64,000 bases of DNA. It comes from Dyella sp. C11. Lineage in GTDB: Bacteria; Pseudomonadota; Gammaproteobacteria; Xanthomonadales; Rhodanobacteraceae. Under the pieces are notes generated by a model, which saw only the letters and a list, made by a program, of their open reading frames with translations, was not told where the DNA came from and did no database searches. Position numbers and translations under genes: made by a program. Below, in pieces: positions 55,603 through 64,000 of the stretch (positions are counted from its first letter, which is position 1; each line of letters starts with the position of its first letter). Location of the stretch: the NCBI RefSeq assembly GCF_003121485.1, contig NZ_QAVX01000010.1:62001-126000 (forward strand), written 5' to 3'.

Positions 55603-56577
55603 TCAGCGGCAACCGGGCCCGGCGCAATCGCGCATCTCGTCCGGGCAGGGTTCGGACTCGATCTGCACCGTGACGTGCTGGATGCTGAAACGCTCCGCCA
55701 GCAGCTGGTTGATCGCCCGGATCGCCGTGCCGCTGCTCGCCCCGTCGTGTAGCTCGGCGTGCAAGGTCGCCATGCGCGAGCCCGAAGCCAGCTGCCACAC
55801 ATGCAGGTGGTGCACATCGCGGATGGAGGCATCCGCACCGCGCAGCGCCTGCGCGACATCATCGGTATTCATGCCCTCGGGCACGCCTTCCAGCAGAATG
55901 TGCGAGGAACGGCGCAACAGGCGCCACGCGCTGTTGAGTATCAGCAGCGACACCAGCAGCGAGAGCACCGGGTCGGCCCAGTTCCAGCCCATCCAGCGCA
56001 CCAGCAATGCGGCCACCACGGCGGCGACGGAACCCAGCAGGTCACCGATCACATGCAATGTGGCACCTGCGAGGTTCACGTCATCGTGGGCATGCCCGTG
56101 CAGCGTGCTCAGCACCAGCAGGTTCACCACCAGGCCGACCAGCGCGACGACCAGCATCATCCCGGAAAGAATGTGCGTGGGTTCGAACAGCCGCGTCACC
56201 GCTTCATACGCAATGAAGGCGACCAGCACGAACTGGGTGAGCGCATTGACGAAACCGGCCAGGACTTCCAGGCGGCCATAGCCATACGTGCGTCGGGCAT
56301 CCGCCGGCCGGCGCGCAAACCATGCGCCGGCGATGGCAAGCAGCAACGCCAACGCATCGATCAACATGTGGCCGCCGTCGGCAACCAGCGCGAGCGAACC
56401 CGACCAGAAACCGCCGACCATCTCCACCACCATCATCAGCGTGGTGAGCACGAAGGCAAAAATCAGCTTCTTTTCCTTGCCGCTGACGTTGGCGTGCGAA
56501 TGGTCGTGGCCGTGCGCATGACCGTGGTCGTGGTCATGGCCGTGATGATCGTGGGAGTGCGCGTGCGTGGAACTCAT
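55603..56577 (-). CDS. CDF family cation-efflux transporter (CzcD/ZitB-like)
   Basis: 324 residues. A His/Asp-rich N-terminus (residues 5-28) is followed by six membrane helices and a C-terminal cytoplasmic domain. Zn-site motifs are ALVADGGHMLIDALAL in helix 2 (HxxxD) and NLAGATLHVIGDLLGS in helix 5 (HxxxD), typical of Zn2+/Cd2+/Co2+ antiport. ATG at 56577 used; a GTG 21 bases upstream is possible. It follows the MerC-like gene by 60 bases on the same strand, downstream of a Zur box. Confidence 0.93.
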   Translation of the reverse strand: MSSTHAHSHDHHGHDHDHGHAHGHDHSHANVSGKEKKLIFAFVLTTLMMVVEMVGGFWSGSLALVADGGHMLIDALALLLAIAGAWFARRPADARRTYGYGRLEVLAGFVNALTQFVLVAFIAYEAVTRLFEPTHILSGMMLVVALVGLVVNLLVLSTLHGHAHDDVNLAGATLHVIGDLLGSVAAVVAALLVRWMGWNWADPVLSLLVSLLILNSAWRLLRRSSHILLEGVPEGMNTDDVAQALRGADASIRDVHHLHVWQLASGSRMATLHAELHDGASSGTAIRAINQLLAERFSIQHVTVQIESEPCPDEMRDCAGPGCR

Positions 56578-56637
56578 GGCGCGAATGCTAGGAATCACCC
56601 AGCCCGTTACACAATCACGACGGCAATCGCCGCGATG

Positions 56638-57063
56638 TCAGTGCGCACACTGGGGGCCGTGCACGTGCATCGCACGGTGCGTGCGCAGGTTGACGAAATG
56701 CGCGCCCGCCACAAGCAGGCCACCGCATGTCACCAGCACGCTGTGCAGGCCCACGGAATACTTCTCGGCGAAGGTGACGCCAATGATGAGCAGCGCAAGC
56801 CCGGGCAAGGCGAGCAACAGGGGCAACGGACGATGGTGGTGGCGATAGCCGCTGATCAGGCTGATCAGGGCCAGCGCGCAGGCGAACATGACAAAGCCGC
56901 GCTCGAACGCGTGATCGGCGAGAAAACCCAGGCCGAAAAACGGCAGCAATGCCAGCACGAAGGGAAGCGCAGCGCAGTGGATGGCGCAGAGGAAAGACGC
57001 GGTTGCGCCTACCCTGTCAGCCAGGGACCACCAGCGGTTCTTGTTCTGTCGGGGAGCATCCAT
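56638..57063 (-). CDS. MerC domain membrane protein
   Basis: 141 residues with four membrane helices. The MerC motif FLCAIHCAALPFVLALLPF in helix 1 carries the Cys and His used for metal binding or transport; the C-terminus is His-rich (HVHGPQCAH). MerC proteins import Hg2+ in mer operons, but stand-alone MerC proteins near zur are predicted to handle zinc. A Zur-type box lies 60-75 bases upstream. Probably co-transcribed with the CDF gene. Confidence 0.85.
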   Translation of the reverse strand: MDAPRQNKNRWWSLADRVGATASFLCAIHCAALPFVLALLPFFGLGFLADHAFERGFVMFACALALISLISGYRHHHRPLPLLLALPGLALLIIGVTFAEKYSVGLHSVLVTCGGLLVAGAHFVNLRTHRAMHVHGPQCAH

Positions 57064-57123
57064 CGGATCGGGGACCGGAGCGGAGCGGAGCACATGCCAG
57101 GCCGGGGCGGCCAGTTCGACGCA

Positions 57124-57138
57124 TGTTACATTATAACG
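57124..57138. promoter_or_regulatory. Zur box upstream of the MerC-CDF genes
   Basis: TGTTACATTATAACG matches 12 of 14 specified bases of the gammaproteobacterial Zur consensus TGTTATAnTATAACA. It lies between the zur stop codon and the MerC start, an AT-rich island in GC-rich DNA. Confidence 0.7.
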
Positions 57139-57186
57139 CCACGAACGCAAGCCTGCCCTGCCCGGGCCGTTCAGATCGGCGGGCGG

Positions 57187-57696
57187 TCAGCTGTTGCGGC
57201 AGTTCTTGCAGAGGCCGTGCACTTCCAGCGTCTGCGCCTGGGGGCGGAATCCGAACGACTTGGCCTGGGCCTCAATCAGCTCGGCCACGCGCTCGTCGCA
57301 CACTTCCTGCGCGCTGGAGCAGTTGTCGCAGATGAGGAAAGGCACCTGGTGCGCCTCGGCCGGGTGATGGCAGGAGACGAACGCGTTGATGGATTCCAGC
57401 TTGTGGATGAAGCCGTGCTCGAGCAGGAAGTCGAGCGCGCGATACACCGTGGGTGGCGCGGCGTTGCCATGGCGTTCGCGCAGCTGGTCGAGCAGGTCGT
57501 ACGCCTTCACGGGCTTGCCCGCGGCGGCGACCAGTTCGAGCACTTCCTTGCGCAACGGGGTGAGCCGCAAGCCACGTTCTTCGCTGGCATGCTCCACCGC
57601 ACGAACGAAGCTTTGCGCGTCGTCGTGATCATGGTGGTGGTGCGCGTGCGATTTGTCAGCGGTATGGCTCAACGGATTCACCTCGGAAGCCATCAT
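57187..57696 (-). CDS. zur: Zur, zinc-responsive Fur family regulator
   Basis: 169 residues. A His-rich leader (SHAHHHHDHDD) precedes the Fur-type winged helix (RGLRLTPLRKEVLELVAAAGKPVKAYDLL, PPTVYRALDFLLEHGFIHKL). The C-terminal half has two Cys pairs for structural zinc (LICDNCSSAQEV and GLCKNCRNS) and VSCHHPAEAHQVPFL. Unlike Fur, the spacing and Cys content fit Zur. ATG at 57696 or 57693 is the start. Upstream of the MerC-CDF pair with a Zur box between. Confidence 0.9.
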   Translation of the reverse strand: MMASEVNPLSHTADKSHAHHHHDHDDAQSFVRAVEHASEERGLRLTPLRKEVLELVAAAGKPVKAYDLLDQLRERHGNAAPPTVYRALDFLLEHGFIHKLESINAFVSCHHPAEAHQVPFLICDNCSSAQEVCDERVAELIEAQAKSFGFRPQAQTLEVHGLCKNCRNS

Positions 57697-57744
57697 ACAC
57701 CGACGCTTATGTGAGGCCTGCGACAAGCCATCGCAAGCATCTGT

Positions 57745-58020
57745 TCAGCGCCGGCGCGGCAACGGTGGCGGCACACTGGGGCGCGGCTTCATGAACACGA
57801 CGATCCAGCCGATGGGCCCGAGCACGGCGGCCCACACGATGCCTTCCACCGTGCGCCCGCGCCACCAGCCCACCAGCGCGCCAACCGCCAGGAAGAACAC
57901 GCTCCACCAGAACAATGCGCCCCAGGGCACCAGCCCCATGAGGTTCATGAAGATGTGCAGGAAGGCGCCGGGCGAATCCGGATCGACGCCTTGCGTGGCC
58001 TTGGCGAGCAATTCGTCCAT
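57745..58020 (-). CDS. Hypothetical small membrane protein
   Basis: 91 residues: an N-terminal amphipathic part (MDELLAKATQGVDPDSPG), two hydrophobic segments (about 25-50 and 58-76) with a WWRGRT loop between, and a Pro/Arg-rich C-terminus. No family is recognised. It lies 35 bases downstream of gltX on the same strand. Confidence 0.68.
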   Translation of the reverse strand: MDELLAKATQGVDPDSPGAFLHIFMNLMGLVPWGALFWWSVFFLAVGALVGWWRGRTVEGIVWAAVLGPIGWIVVFMKPRPSVPPPLPRRR

Positions 58021-58055
58021 GGCGGTTCAGTGGTGGCCGCGCATGGAAGGAATGA

Positions 58056-59456
58056 TCAGCCCTTCGCCTTGGCGATGGCGTCGTCGATGCGCTTGAGCGC
58101 CTCGTCGCGGCCGGCCAGGTAGATGGTGTGATCGATCGACGGCGACACCTGCGTGCCGGTCATGGCCACGCGCAGCGGCTGCGCGATCTTGCCCATGCCC
58201 AGCTCCAGCTTGGCGGCGACCTGCTCGATCACGCCGTGGATCGGTTCGGGCTTCCACTCGACATTCGCGATCAGGCCTTTGGCCTCTTCGAGCACGGCGA
58301 TGGCGCTGTCGTTCTGCAGATGCTTCGCGACGGCCTTGTCGTCCCATTCGGTGATCGGGCCGTACCAGATCTTGGCGCGCTCGGCCATTTCCTTCAGCGT
58401 CTGCACGCGATCGCGCAGCGCGACGATGACGTCGGCCGGGTTCGGTCCCTTGCTGAAGTCGATGCCGGCCTGCGTGAGGTGCCACTCGAATTCCGGTGCG
58501 ATGACCGTGGGCTCTTCCGTCTTGAGGTAATGCTGGTTGAGCCACGACAGCTTGGTGACGTCGAAGCGCGAGGCCGCCTTGTTGACGTCGGACACGTCGA
58601 ACAGCTTGACCATCTCCTCTTCGGAGAAGATTTCCTGGTCGCCATGCGACCAGCCAAGGCGCACGAGATAGTTGAGCAGCGCGTGCGGCAGGAAGCCGTC
58701 GTCGCGGTACTGCATCACGCTCACCGCGCCGTGGCGCTTGCTGAGCTTCTGGCCATCGGGGCCAAGGATCATCGGCAGGTGCGCGAACTCCGGCACGGGC
58801 TTGCCGAGTGCATTGTAGATGTTGATCTGGCGGGGCGTGTTGTTCACGTGGTCGTCGCCGCGGATCACTTCGGTGATGCCCATGTCGATGTCGTCCACGA
58901 CCACGGCGAAGTTGTAGGTCGGCCAGCCATCGGAACGGAAGATCACCAGGTCGTCGAGTTCGGCATTGGCCCACTCGATGCGTCCCTTCACCTTGTCGTC
59001 GAACACCACCGATCCTTCCAGCGGATTCTTGAAGCGCATGACGCGGTTCGGATCATCGCGGTAGGGCTCGTTGCGGTCGCGGTAATAGCCGTTGTAGCGG
59101 GGCTTTTCGCCCTTGGCATACGCAGCCTCGCGCATCGCCTCGATCTCTTCCTTGGACTCATACGCGTAGTACGCCAGGCCAGCCTTCAACAGCTGGTCGG
59201 CCACTTCTTTGTAGCGCTCAAGACGCGCAGTCTGGTAAACCGGACCCTCGTCGTGCGTGAGGCCAAGCCAGTTCATGCCATCAAGGATGGCCTGCACGGC
59301 TTCCTCGGTGGAGCGCTCGCGGTCGGTGTCCTCGATGCGCAGCACGAATTCGCCGCCACGGCGACGCGCCTCCAGCCAGCAGTACAGCGCCGTGCGGGCG
59401 CCGCCGATATGCAGGAAACCGGTGGGACTGGGAGCGAAACGGGTGCGGACGGTCAT
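58056..59456 (-). CDS. gltX: Glutamyl-tRNA synthetase
   Basis: 466-residue class I aminoacyl-tRNA synthetase that charges tRNA-Glu. The HIGH-type motif is [19 protein letters not shown] near residue 5 and the KMSKS-type motif is GQKLSKRHG near residue 240. [23 protein letters not shown] and [27 protein letters not shown] are further class landmarks. Length and architecture are normal for a bacterial GluRS; no zinc-binding Cys cluster is evident. A transporter-like gene diverges 28 bases from its start. Confidence 0.98.
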   Translation of the reverse strand: MTVRTRFAPSPTGFLHIGGARTALYCWLEARRRGGEFVLRIEDTDRERSTEEAVQAILDGMNWLGLTHDEGPVYQTARLERYKEVADQLLKAGLAYYAYESKEEIEAMREAAYAKGEKPRYNGYYRDRNEPYRDDPNRVMRFKNPLEGSVVFDDKVKGRIEWANAELDDLVIFRSDGWPTYNFAVVVDDIDMGITEVIRGDDHVNNTPRQINIYNALGKPVPEFAHLPMILGPDGQKLSKRHGAVSVMQYRDDGFLPHALLNYLVRLGWSHGDQEIFSEEEMVKLFDVSDVNKAASRFDVTKLSWLNQHYLKTEEPTVIAPEFEWHLTQAGIDFSKGPNPADVIVALRDRVQTLKEMAERAKIWYGPITEWDDKAVAKHLQNDSAIAVLEEAKGLIANVEWKPEPIHGVIEQVAAKLELGMGKIAQPLRVAMTGTQVSPSIDHTIYLAGRDEALKRIDDAIAKAKG

Positions 59457-59484
59457 GGGCTGCTTGAACGGGGACGATAAGGAA

Positions 59485-60315
59485 GTGCGGAATTTTAGCC
59501 GATACGGTGGCAAGAACCGACCAAGGACGCACACGGCGCTGCGCTGGGCCGTTTTTGCGGCCGCACTGGGCTGCGCCATCGGCGCGCGCCCTGCCCTGGC
59601 GGACGACGACAACACCAACCCCGGCTACGACCGCCCGGGACTGGGCTTCACGCCCGTGGTGCTGCGCCCTGGCGACGTGACCATCGAACAAGGCCTGCCC
59701 ACCTGGACGCGCGACAACTTGGGCGGCGGCCAGATGCAATCCCAGTACACCACCGACAGCCTGATACGCGTGGGCCTGGGCGGCCCTTTCGAAGCCCAGC
59801 TCGGCACGTCACCCTTCAACGCCATCCACACCACCGGACCGGGTCTTGATACATGGGGCCAGGGCCATGGCGACACGATCCTCGCCCTCAAGTTTGCCCC
59901 CAACCCCTCCGATGCCAAGGTGACGGGGGGCTTCCTTGGCAGCGTGGAATTCACCGACGGCGCGCGCGAGGTGCGCAACGACCAGCGCCAGTACCTGCTC
60001 GGCTTCGACCTCAACTGGCAGGTCACGGACAACGACGGCGTAGGTGCCTACCTGGAACAGACCCGGCAAGGCAGCGACGGCCAGACCACGCTCGCCGTCA
60101 ACGAAAGTCACGTGCTCAACAAGGCCACGGTGGGTTATGTGGAACTCGCGCAGGTGCATGAGACCGGCGAGCGCAGCGGCACCGAGGCAGGCACCGGCGT
60201 GGCCTGGCAGGTGAATCGCCGCGTACAGCTCGACGGTGGCGTGCGTGCACGCATTGCAGGACACGCCGAGCTGTGGATGGTCAGCCTGGGCGTGTCGGTG
60301 TTCCTGGGGCGCTGA
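59485..60315 (+). CDS. Outer-membrane beta-barrel, phenol-degradation MetA-like transporter
   Basis: 276 residues with a signal peptide ending near RPALADD and alternating beta-strand pattern ([75 protein letters not shown] at the C-terminus, which ends in Arg rather than the more usual Phe). It fits the family annotated as MetA-pathway-of-phenol-degradation transporters. The GTG at 59485 places the start close to the signal; an ATG at 59455 would overlap the gltX start region. Confidence 0.68.
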   Translation: MRNFSRYGGKNRPRTHTALRWAVFAAALGCAIGARPALADDDNTNPGYDRPGLGFTPVVLRPGDVTIEQGLPTWTRDNLGGGQMQSQYTTDSLIRVGLGGPFEAQLGTSPFNAIHTTGPGLDTWGQGHGDTILALKFAPNPSDAKVTGGFLGSVEFTDGAREVRNDQRQYLLGFDLNWQVTDNDGVGAYLEQTRQGSDGQTTLAVNESHVLNKATVGYVELAQVHETGERSGTEAGTGVAWQVNRRVQLDGGVRARIAGHAELWMVSLGVSVFLGR

Positions 60316-60340
60316 GCGTCGGCCCGGCGCCCCATCGATA

Positions 60341-60775
60341 TCACTTCACGGTAATGGTGATCGGCTTGGACACGATCGCCGGATCGAACGGGATGTGGTT
60401 CTCGTCAGCCAGCTCGAGCTGCAGGGTGTGCTTGCCCGGCGCCAGCTTCAGCGTGGTTTCGGTCTGGCCGTTGCCGAAGTGCAGGTGCTGGTCGTCCTTC
60501 GGAATGGGCTGGCCGGCGGCCGGAAGGTCCTTCACGTCCACCAGCAGGTGGTGATGGCCGGTGCCGTCCTTCTTCACGCCTGCCGGTGCCACGCCCATGC
60601 CCTTGAGGCCGAACTGCACGGTGACTTCCTGGCCGACGATGGCGCCATCCTTGGGTGAAATGATGTAGACCTCGGCGCCTGCCGGTGCCTTGGTGACAGG
60701 CAGGCCCGGGGCATCGGCGGCCATGACGCCGCCCGTCAGGCCGGCGAGTGCTACAGCAAGCAGAAAGCGCTTCAT
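60341..60775 (-). CDS. DUF4399 periplasmic protein
   Basis: 144 residues with a signal peptide (cleavage near GVMAAD) and a beta-rich domain of the DUF4399 type: VYIISPKDGAIVGQEVTVQFGLKGMG, GHHHLLVDV, DDQHLHFGNGQTET and LELADENHIPFDPAIVSK. The three conserved His (HHH) and the later His residues could bind metal. GGAG precedes the ATG. It converges on the beta-barrel gene. Confidence 0.85.
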   Translation of the reverse strand: MKRFLLAVALAGLTGGVMAADAPGLPVTKAPAGAEVYIISPKDGAIVGQEVTVQFGLKGMGVAPAGVKKDGTGHHHLLVDVKDLPAAGQPIPKDDQHLHFGNGQTETTLKLAPGKHTLQLELADENHIPFDPAIVSKPITITVK

Positions 60776-60942
60776 CGACGTTTCTCCGCAATGACAAGTT
60801 TCCCGAGTGTACCCGCGAAGGCGTGCAAGTCGCCTGGGCATGCCTGCGACTGTTACCACCGTCACGCACGCGTCATACATACGCCACGGACCCGCAACGC
60901 CGCCGGAGGAACCTACGCCGGGCCAGCAAACGGTATGTCCTA

Positions 60943-62103
60943 GTGCGCATCGGCATTGTCAGCGAAACGTATCCACCCGAAATCAACGGCGTGGCACTGA
61001 CCGTTCATAGCCTCGCCGCCGGACTCGCGTCGCACGGGCACACGGTCGACCTTATTCGTCCCCGCCAGAAGCAACCCTTCAAGGACGAGCCCGGCATCGT
61101 GACGCTTGAAGTACGTGGCGCCTCGCTTCCCCGCTATCCCGGCCTGCGTTTCGGCCTTCCCGCCGGCGGTGCGCTGCGCAAGCGCTGGTCGCGGCTGCGT
61201 CCGGACGTCATCTACGTGGCGACCGAAGGCCCGCTGGGCTGGTCGGCCGTTCGCACGGCCAGGCGCATGGGCATTCCTACCGCCACGGGTTTCCACACAC
61301 GCTTCGATGCGTATGCCGATCACTACGGCGTCGGGTTCCTCACACCCGTGGTGCGCAACTATCTGCGCAACTTCCACCAGCGCGCGGCGGCAACGCTGGT
61401 GCCTACGGAAGCACTCGCCGCCGAGCTCACCGCGCTGGGCGTGGACACCGCAAAACTGCTGCGCCGTGCGGTGGATACGCGCCTGTTTCATCCCCGCCAT
61501 CGCAGCGTGGCCATGCGTGAATCCTGGGGCGTGGACGGCAACACGCCGGTGATCCTCTATGTGGGCCGCATCGCACCGGAAAAGAACCTTGATCTCGCCG
61601 TGCGCGCCTTCCGCGCCGCGCAGCAGCAGGTGCCGAACGCGAAGTACGTGTGGGTGGGCGATGGCCCGGCACGCGCTGCGCTGCAGGAAGCCAATCCCGA
61701 TTTCATCTTCGCCGGCATGCAGCGCGGCGACGCGCTCGCACAGCACTACGCCAGCGCGGATCTGTTCCCGTTTCCCAGCCTCAGCGAAACCTTCGGCAAC
61801 GTGATCCTCGAAGCGCTGTCTTCCGGCCTGCCGGTGGTGGCCTACGAAGAAGGTGCGGCGCGCGAGCACCTGCACACCGGCCAGAACGGTTATCGCATCG
61901 ATGCCGGCAATGAAAAGGCCTTCATCGATTCCACCGTGCTGCTGGCGTCCAACGCCAGCCTGATCCGCCACATGGGGCGTGCCGCACACGCGAGCATCGC
62001 CAACCTTTCACCGGACGCTGTGATCAACGAGTTCGAAAACCTGCTGCGTAAACTGGCCGAGGAGAACACGCATGAGCACCATGCCGCCGCTGCACACGCC
62101 TGA
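60943..62103 (+). CDS. GT4-family glycosyltransferase
   Basis: 386-residue GT-B fold enzyme. The N-terminal half starts RIGIVSETYPPEINGVALTVHSLA, a glycine/asparagine pattern typical of GT4 acceptor-side domains, with TGFHTRFDAYADHY. The C-terminal donor domain has VILYVGRIAPEKNLDLAVRA, WVGDGPARAAL, FAGMQRGDALAQHYASADLF and the EX7E motif in PSLSETFGNVILEALSSGLPVV. It resembles PimB- or sulfoquinovosyl-type lipid glycosyltransferases. GTG at 60943 is used; the ribosome-binding site is weak. It overlaps the PAP2 gene by 32 bases. Confidence 0.88.
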   Translation: MRIGIVSETYPPEINGVALTVHSLAAGLASHGHTVDLIRPRQKQPFKDEPGIVTLEVRGASLPRYPGLRFGLPAGGALRKRWSRLRPDVIYVATEGPLGWSAVRTARRMGIPTATGFHTRFDAYADHYGVGFLTPVVRNYLRNFHQRAAATLVPTEALAAELTALGVDTAKLLRRAVDTRLFHPRHRSVAMRESWGVDGNTPVILYVGRIAPEKNLDLAVRAFRAAQQQVPNAKYVWVGDGPARAALQEANPDFIFAGMQRGDALAQHYASADLFPFPSLSETFGNVILEALSSGLPVVAYEEGAAREHLHTGQNGYRIDAGNEKAFIDSTVLLASNASLIRHMGRAAHASIANLSPDAVINEFENLLRKLAEENTHEHHAAAAHA

Positions 62104-62644
62104 CCTTCGCACGGGCCCGCGTTTCGCCATTGACCGCCGCATGTGCGTGGCGGCGAATCGCTGGGGCACACGCCGCGCTGTCGGTGTCTTTTTCGGCATC
62201 ATCAGCCGTCTTGGCGATGGTGTGTTCTGGTATTCGCTGATGGCCGTGCTTGCGCTCGTCGATGGACGGCGCGGCCTGTTTGCCGCGTCGCAGATGGCGA
62301 TCACCGGCCTCACCGCCCTGCTGCTTTACCGCCTGCTCAAGCGCTGGACGCGTCGCCCTCGCCCGTTCCGCGCCTGCCCCGGCGTGATCGCGCATGTGCC
62401 GCCGCTGGACGAATTCAGCTTCCCCTCGGGGCACACACTGCAGGCGGTGAGCTTCACCGTCGTCGCGCTTGCCTGGTATCCGCTGCTTGCACCGCTGCTG
62501 CTCGCGTTCACCGGATTGGTGGCTGCTTCGCGCGTGATCCTGGGGCTGCACTATCCGAGCGATGTCATTGCTGCCACCGCCATCGGCGGCGCACTCGGCG
62601 CGCTGTCGCTGTGGCTGCTGCCGTTCCACGCGCTGCTTGCCTGA
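62072..62644 (+). CDS. PAP2 family membrane phosphatase
   Basis: 190 residues with five to six membrane helices. The phosphatidic-acid-phosphatase signature is complete: KRWTRRPRPF, FPSGHTLQAV and SRVILGLHYPSDV. It probably dephosphorylates a lipid phosphate (undecaprenyl or phosphatidate type). GAGGAG stands 7 bases before its ATG, which is inside the end of the glycosyltransferase gene. Co-transcription suggests the two act on one lipid-linked product. Confidence 0.92.
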   Translation: MSTMPPLHTPDLRTGPRFAIDRRMCVAANRWGTRRAVGVFFGIISRLGDGVFWYSLMAVLALVDGRRGLFAASQMAITGLTALLLYRLLKRWTRRPRPFRACPGVIAHVPPLDEFSFPSGHTLQAVSFTVVALAWYPLLAPLLLAFTGLVAASRVILGLHYPSDVIAATAIGGALGALSLWLLPFHALLA

Positions 62645-62649
62645 TACGC

Positions 62650-62667
62650 GCTGCACATTTGTGCAGC
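62650..62667 (+). terminator. Small hairpin after the PAP2 gene
   Basis: 7-bp perfect stem (GCTGCAC with GTGCAGC) and a 4-base loop, 5 bases past the PAP2 stop. No T-run follows; weak terminator or RNA end. Confidence 0.45.
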
Positions 62668-62682
62668 AGCGTGTCGTGGTTG

Positions 62683-62725
62683 CTTTGACATCAGTGAGAT
62701 AGAACACCTATCCACAAGCTTTTCC
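62683..62725 (+). repeat. 43-bp direct repeat, left copy, with TTGACA
   Basis: 43 bases identical to 63123-63165 except for two positions; the copies are 440 bases apart. Each contains a perfect -35 hexamer TTGACA (62685-62690 here) followed after 18 bases by TATCCA, so each could be a sigma70-like promoter overlapping the first DnaA-like box of modules 1 and 4. Confidence 0.85.
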
Positions 62726-62753
62726 CGCACGCGTCCACATTGGCTGTGGAAAA
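62708..62753. repeat. DnaA-box-like module 1
   Basis: Three 9-mers related to TTATCCACA: 62708-62716 (+, CTATCCACA), 62731-62739 (+, GCGTCCACA, weak) and 62745-62753 (-, TTTTCCACA). Start offsets are 23 and 14 bases, the same as in the three other modules of this intergenic region. Confidence 0.8.
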
Positions 62754-62837
62754 CATGGGGCGAGCACTTGCCTGCAACGCTGGGCAAGAAGTGATCACGA
62801 TGTCGCGATCACCTTGCGCGACAGAACGTTAGGGCAC

Positions 62838-62883
62838 TTTTCCACAGGTTTGCGCCTTTCGCATCCACAAGCGCTGTGGAAAA
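62838..62883. repeat. DnaA-box-like module 2
   Basis: 9-mers at 62838-62846 (+, TTTTCCACA), 62861-62869 (+, GCATCCACA) and 62875-62883 (-, TTTTCCACA). The outer boxes form a 10-bp inverted repeat and fit the relaxed consensus TTWTNCACA. Offsets 23 and 14 bases. Confidence 0.85.
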
Positions 62884-62951
62884 CATCGATGTGCTGATCA
62901 GTAAATCAGCAGCACGTAGCAAGTGTCTGTCGACAAAGGCCGATATCGTGC

Positions 62952-62997
62952 TTGTCCACAGGGTTATGCGTGGGAAATCCACACGTGCTGTGGAAAA
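62952..62997. repeat. DnaA-box-like module 3
   Basis: 9-mers at 62952-62960 (+, TTGTCCACA), 62975-62983 (+, AAATCCACA) and 62989-62997 (-, TTTTCCACA). Offsets 23 and 14 bases. Confidence 0.85.
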
Positions 62998-63122
62998 CAG
63001 GCAGCGTCGCATCGGAAAGAACGCGCCATTGATTTCATCGCATGCGCATCGGTGCCATTTCAATCGGGGCGTGATGTCCACGCACGACGGTTGCGCATTT
63101 GCACACCAGCACGTCGCGCCCT

Positions 63123-63165
63123 CTTTGACATCAGTGGGATAGCACACCTATCCACAAGCTTTTCC
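63123..63165 (+). repeat. 43-bp direct repeat, right copy, with TTGACA
   Basis: Second copy of the repeat at 62683-62725 (41 of 43 bases identical), including TTGACA at 63125-63130 and the start of module 4. Confidence 0.85.
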
Positions 63166-63193
63166 AAGCTGCATCCACATGAGCTGTGGAGAA
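63148..63193. repeat. DnaA-box-like module 4
   Basis: 9-mers at 63148-63156 (+, CTATCCACA), 63171-63179 (+, GCATCCACA) and 63185-63193 (-, TTCTCCACA). Offsets 23 and 14 bases. It ends 10 bases before the accD terminator. Confidence 0.85.
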
Positions 63194-63202
63194 CTTCGCG
63201 CA

Positions 63203-63229
63203 TAAAAAAACAGCGCCCGGAGGCGCTGT
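63203..63229 (-). terminator. Rho-independent terminator of accD
   Basis: Reading the minus strand: 8-bp stem (63229-63222 with 63217-63210, ACAGCGCC and complement), CGGA-type loop, then seven T residues (63210-63204). It lies 27 bases past the accD stop, so accD transcription ends here and does not continue into folC. Confidence 0.9.
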
Positions 63230-63255
63230 CTTCATCATGCATGTGCGAATTCCGA

Positions 63256-64000
<745 letters not shown>

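Noticed and set aside
62809-63147. Minus-strand frame across the DnaA-like modules with repeated peptide patterns
   Set aside because: The peptide repeats only mirror the DNA modules. No ribosome-binding site, Cys/Ser-rich unnatural composition.
62645-63255. Chromosomal replication origin (oriC) suggested by the DnaA-like boxes
   Set aside because: The neighbours are a PAP2 gene and accD; dnaA, dnaN, rpmH or mnmG are absent and there is no obvious AT-rich unwinding element. A regulatory or titration locus is more plausible.

Overview
The window is GC-rich chromosomal DNA from a gammaproteobacterium. The gene content suggests the order Lysobacterales/Xanthomonadales, most likely a Rhodanobacteraceae relative (Dyella, Luteibacter, Frateuria or Rhodanobacter type). 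This rests on family-level resemblance of the proteins and on the REP-like palindromes, not on a database search. No rRNA, tRNA, CRISPR array, transposase or prophage gene was seen.

Layout. 0-4.7 kb: the minus-strand purF-cvpA-dedD(SPOR)-folC cluster followed by an acetyltransferase and an NTF2-like protein. 4.7-7.9 kb: a copper-type P1B ATPase with its MerR regulator and a clear MerR operator. 7.9-15.4 kb: catalase-like peroxidase with cytochrome b561, TetR regulator with thioesterase, an ABC exporter, a His-rich PadR regulator coupled to a truncated Fur-like protein, and endonuclease V. 15.4-23.2 kb: a large MscS-type channel, an AraC regulator under a start-codon hairpin, a barnase/barstar pair with an S4 protein, arylamine N-acetyltransferase and MsrA. 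23.2-39.6 kb: two c-di-GMP proteins, a heme-oxygenase-fold protein, a class A beta-lactamase-like protein, urocanate hydratase, alkylation repair (Ada-AlkA fusion plus Ogt), a nucleotide pyrophosphatase/phosphodiesterase, MFS and an esterase. 39.6-49.4 kb: a 1000-residue glycosidase-like protein, a DMT exporter, a CpxAR-type two-component system with a perfect CpxR box and a Spy/CpxP protein, an aldo-keto reductase with LysR regulator, and a thioesterase. 49.5-55.3 kb: HutF diverging from a coupled run of GNAT-nitrilase fusion, ClC antiporter and HutI. 55.3-60.8 kb: ribosomal protein bTHX, a CDF transporter, a MerC protein and Zur with a Zur box, then gltX. 60.9-64 kb: a GT4 glycosyltransferase with PAP2 phosphatase, a 0.6-kb non-coding region with a repeated DnaA-box-like module, and accD.

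How the genes work together. Metal homeostasis recurs (copper ATPase/MerR, Zur/MerC/CDF, a His-rich PadR with a Fur-like partner). Histidine catabolism is present as three dispersed genes (hutU, hutF, hutI); HutF implies the five-step route through N-formylglutamate. Envelope stress is represented by CpxAR and Spy.

The most unusual signals are: (1) four copies of a 46-bp module between the PAP2 gene and accD, each holding three DnaA-box-like 9-mers in +,+,- orientation with exactly the same 23 and 14 bp offsets; (2) accD and folC-dedD-cvpA-purF, adjacent in E. coli, lying at opposite ends of the window in the same orientation and order about 59.6 kb apart; (3) a cvpA whose conserved N-terminus extends upstream of any canonical start codon; (4) a barnase/barstar/S4 run; (5) the His-rich PadR with a Fur-like protein lacking its metal domain.
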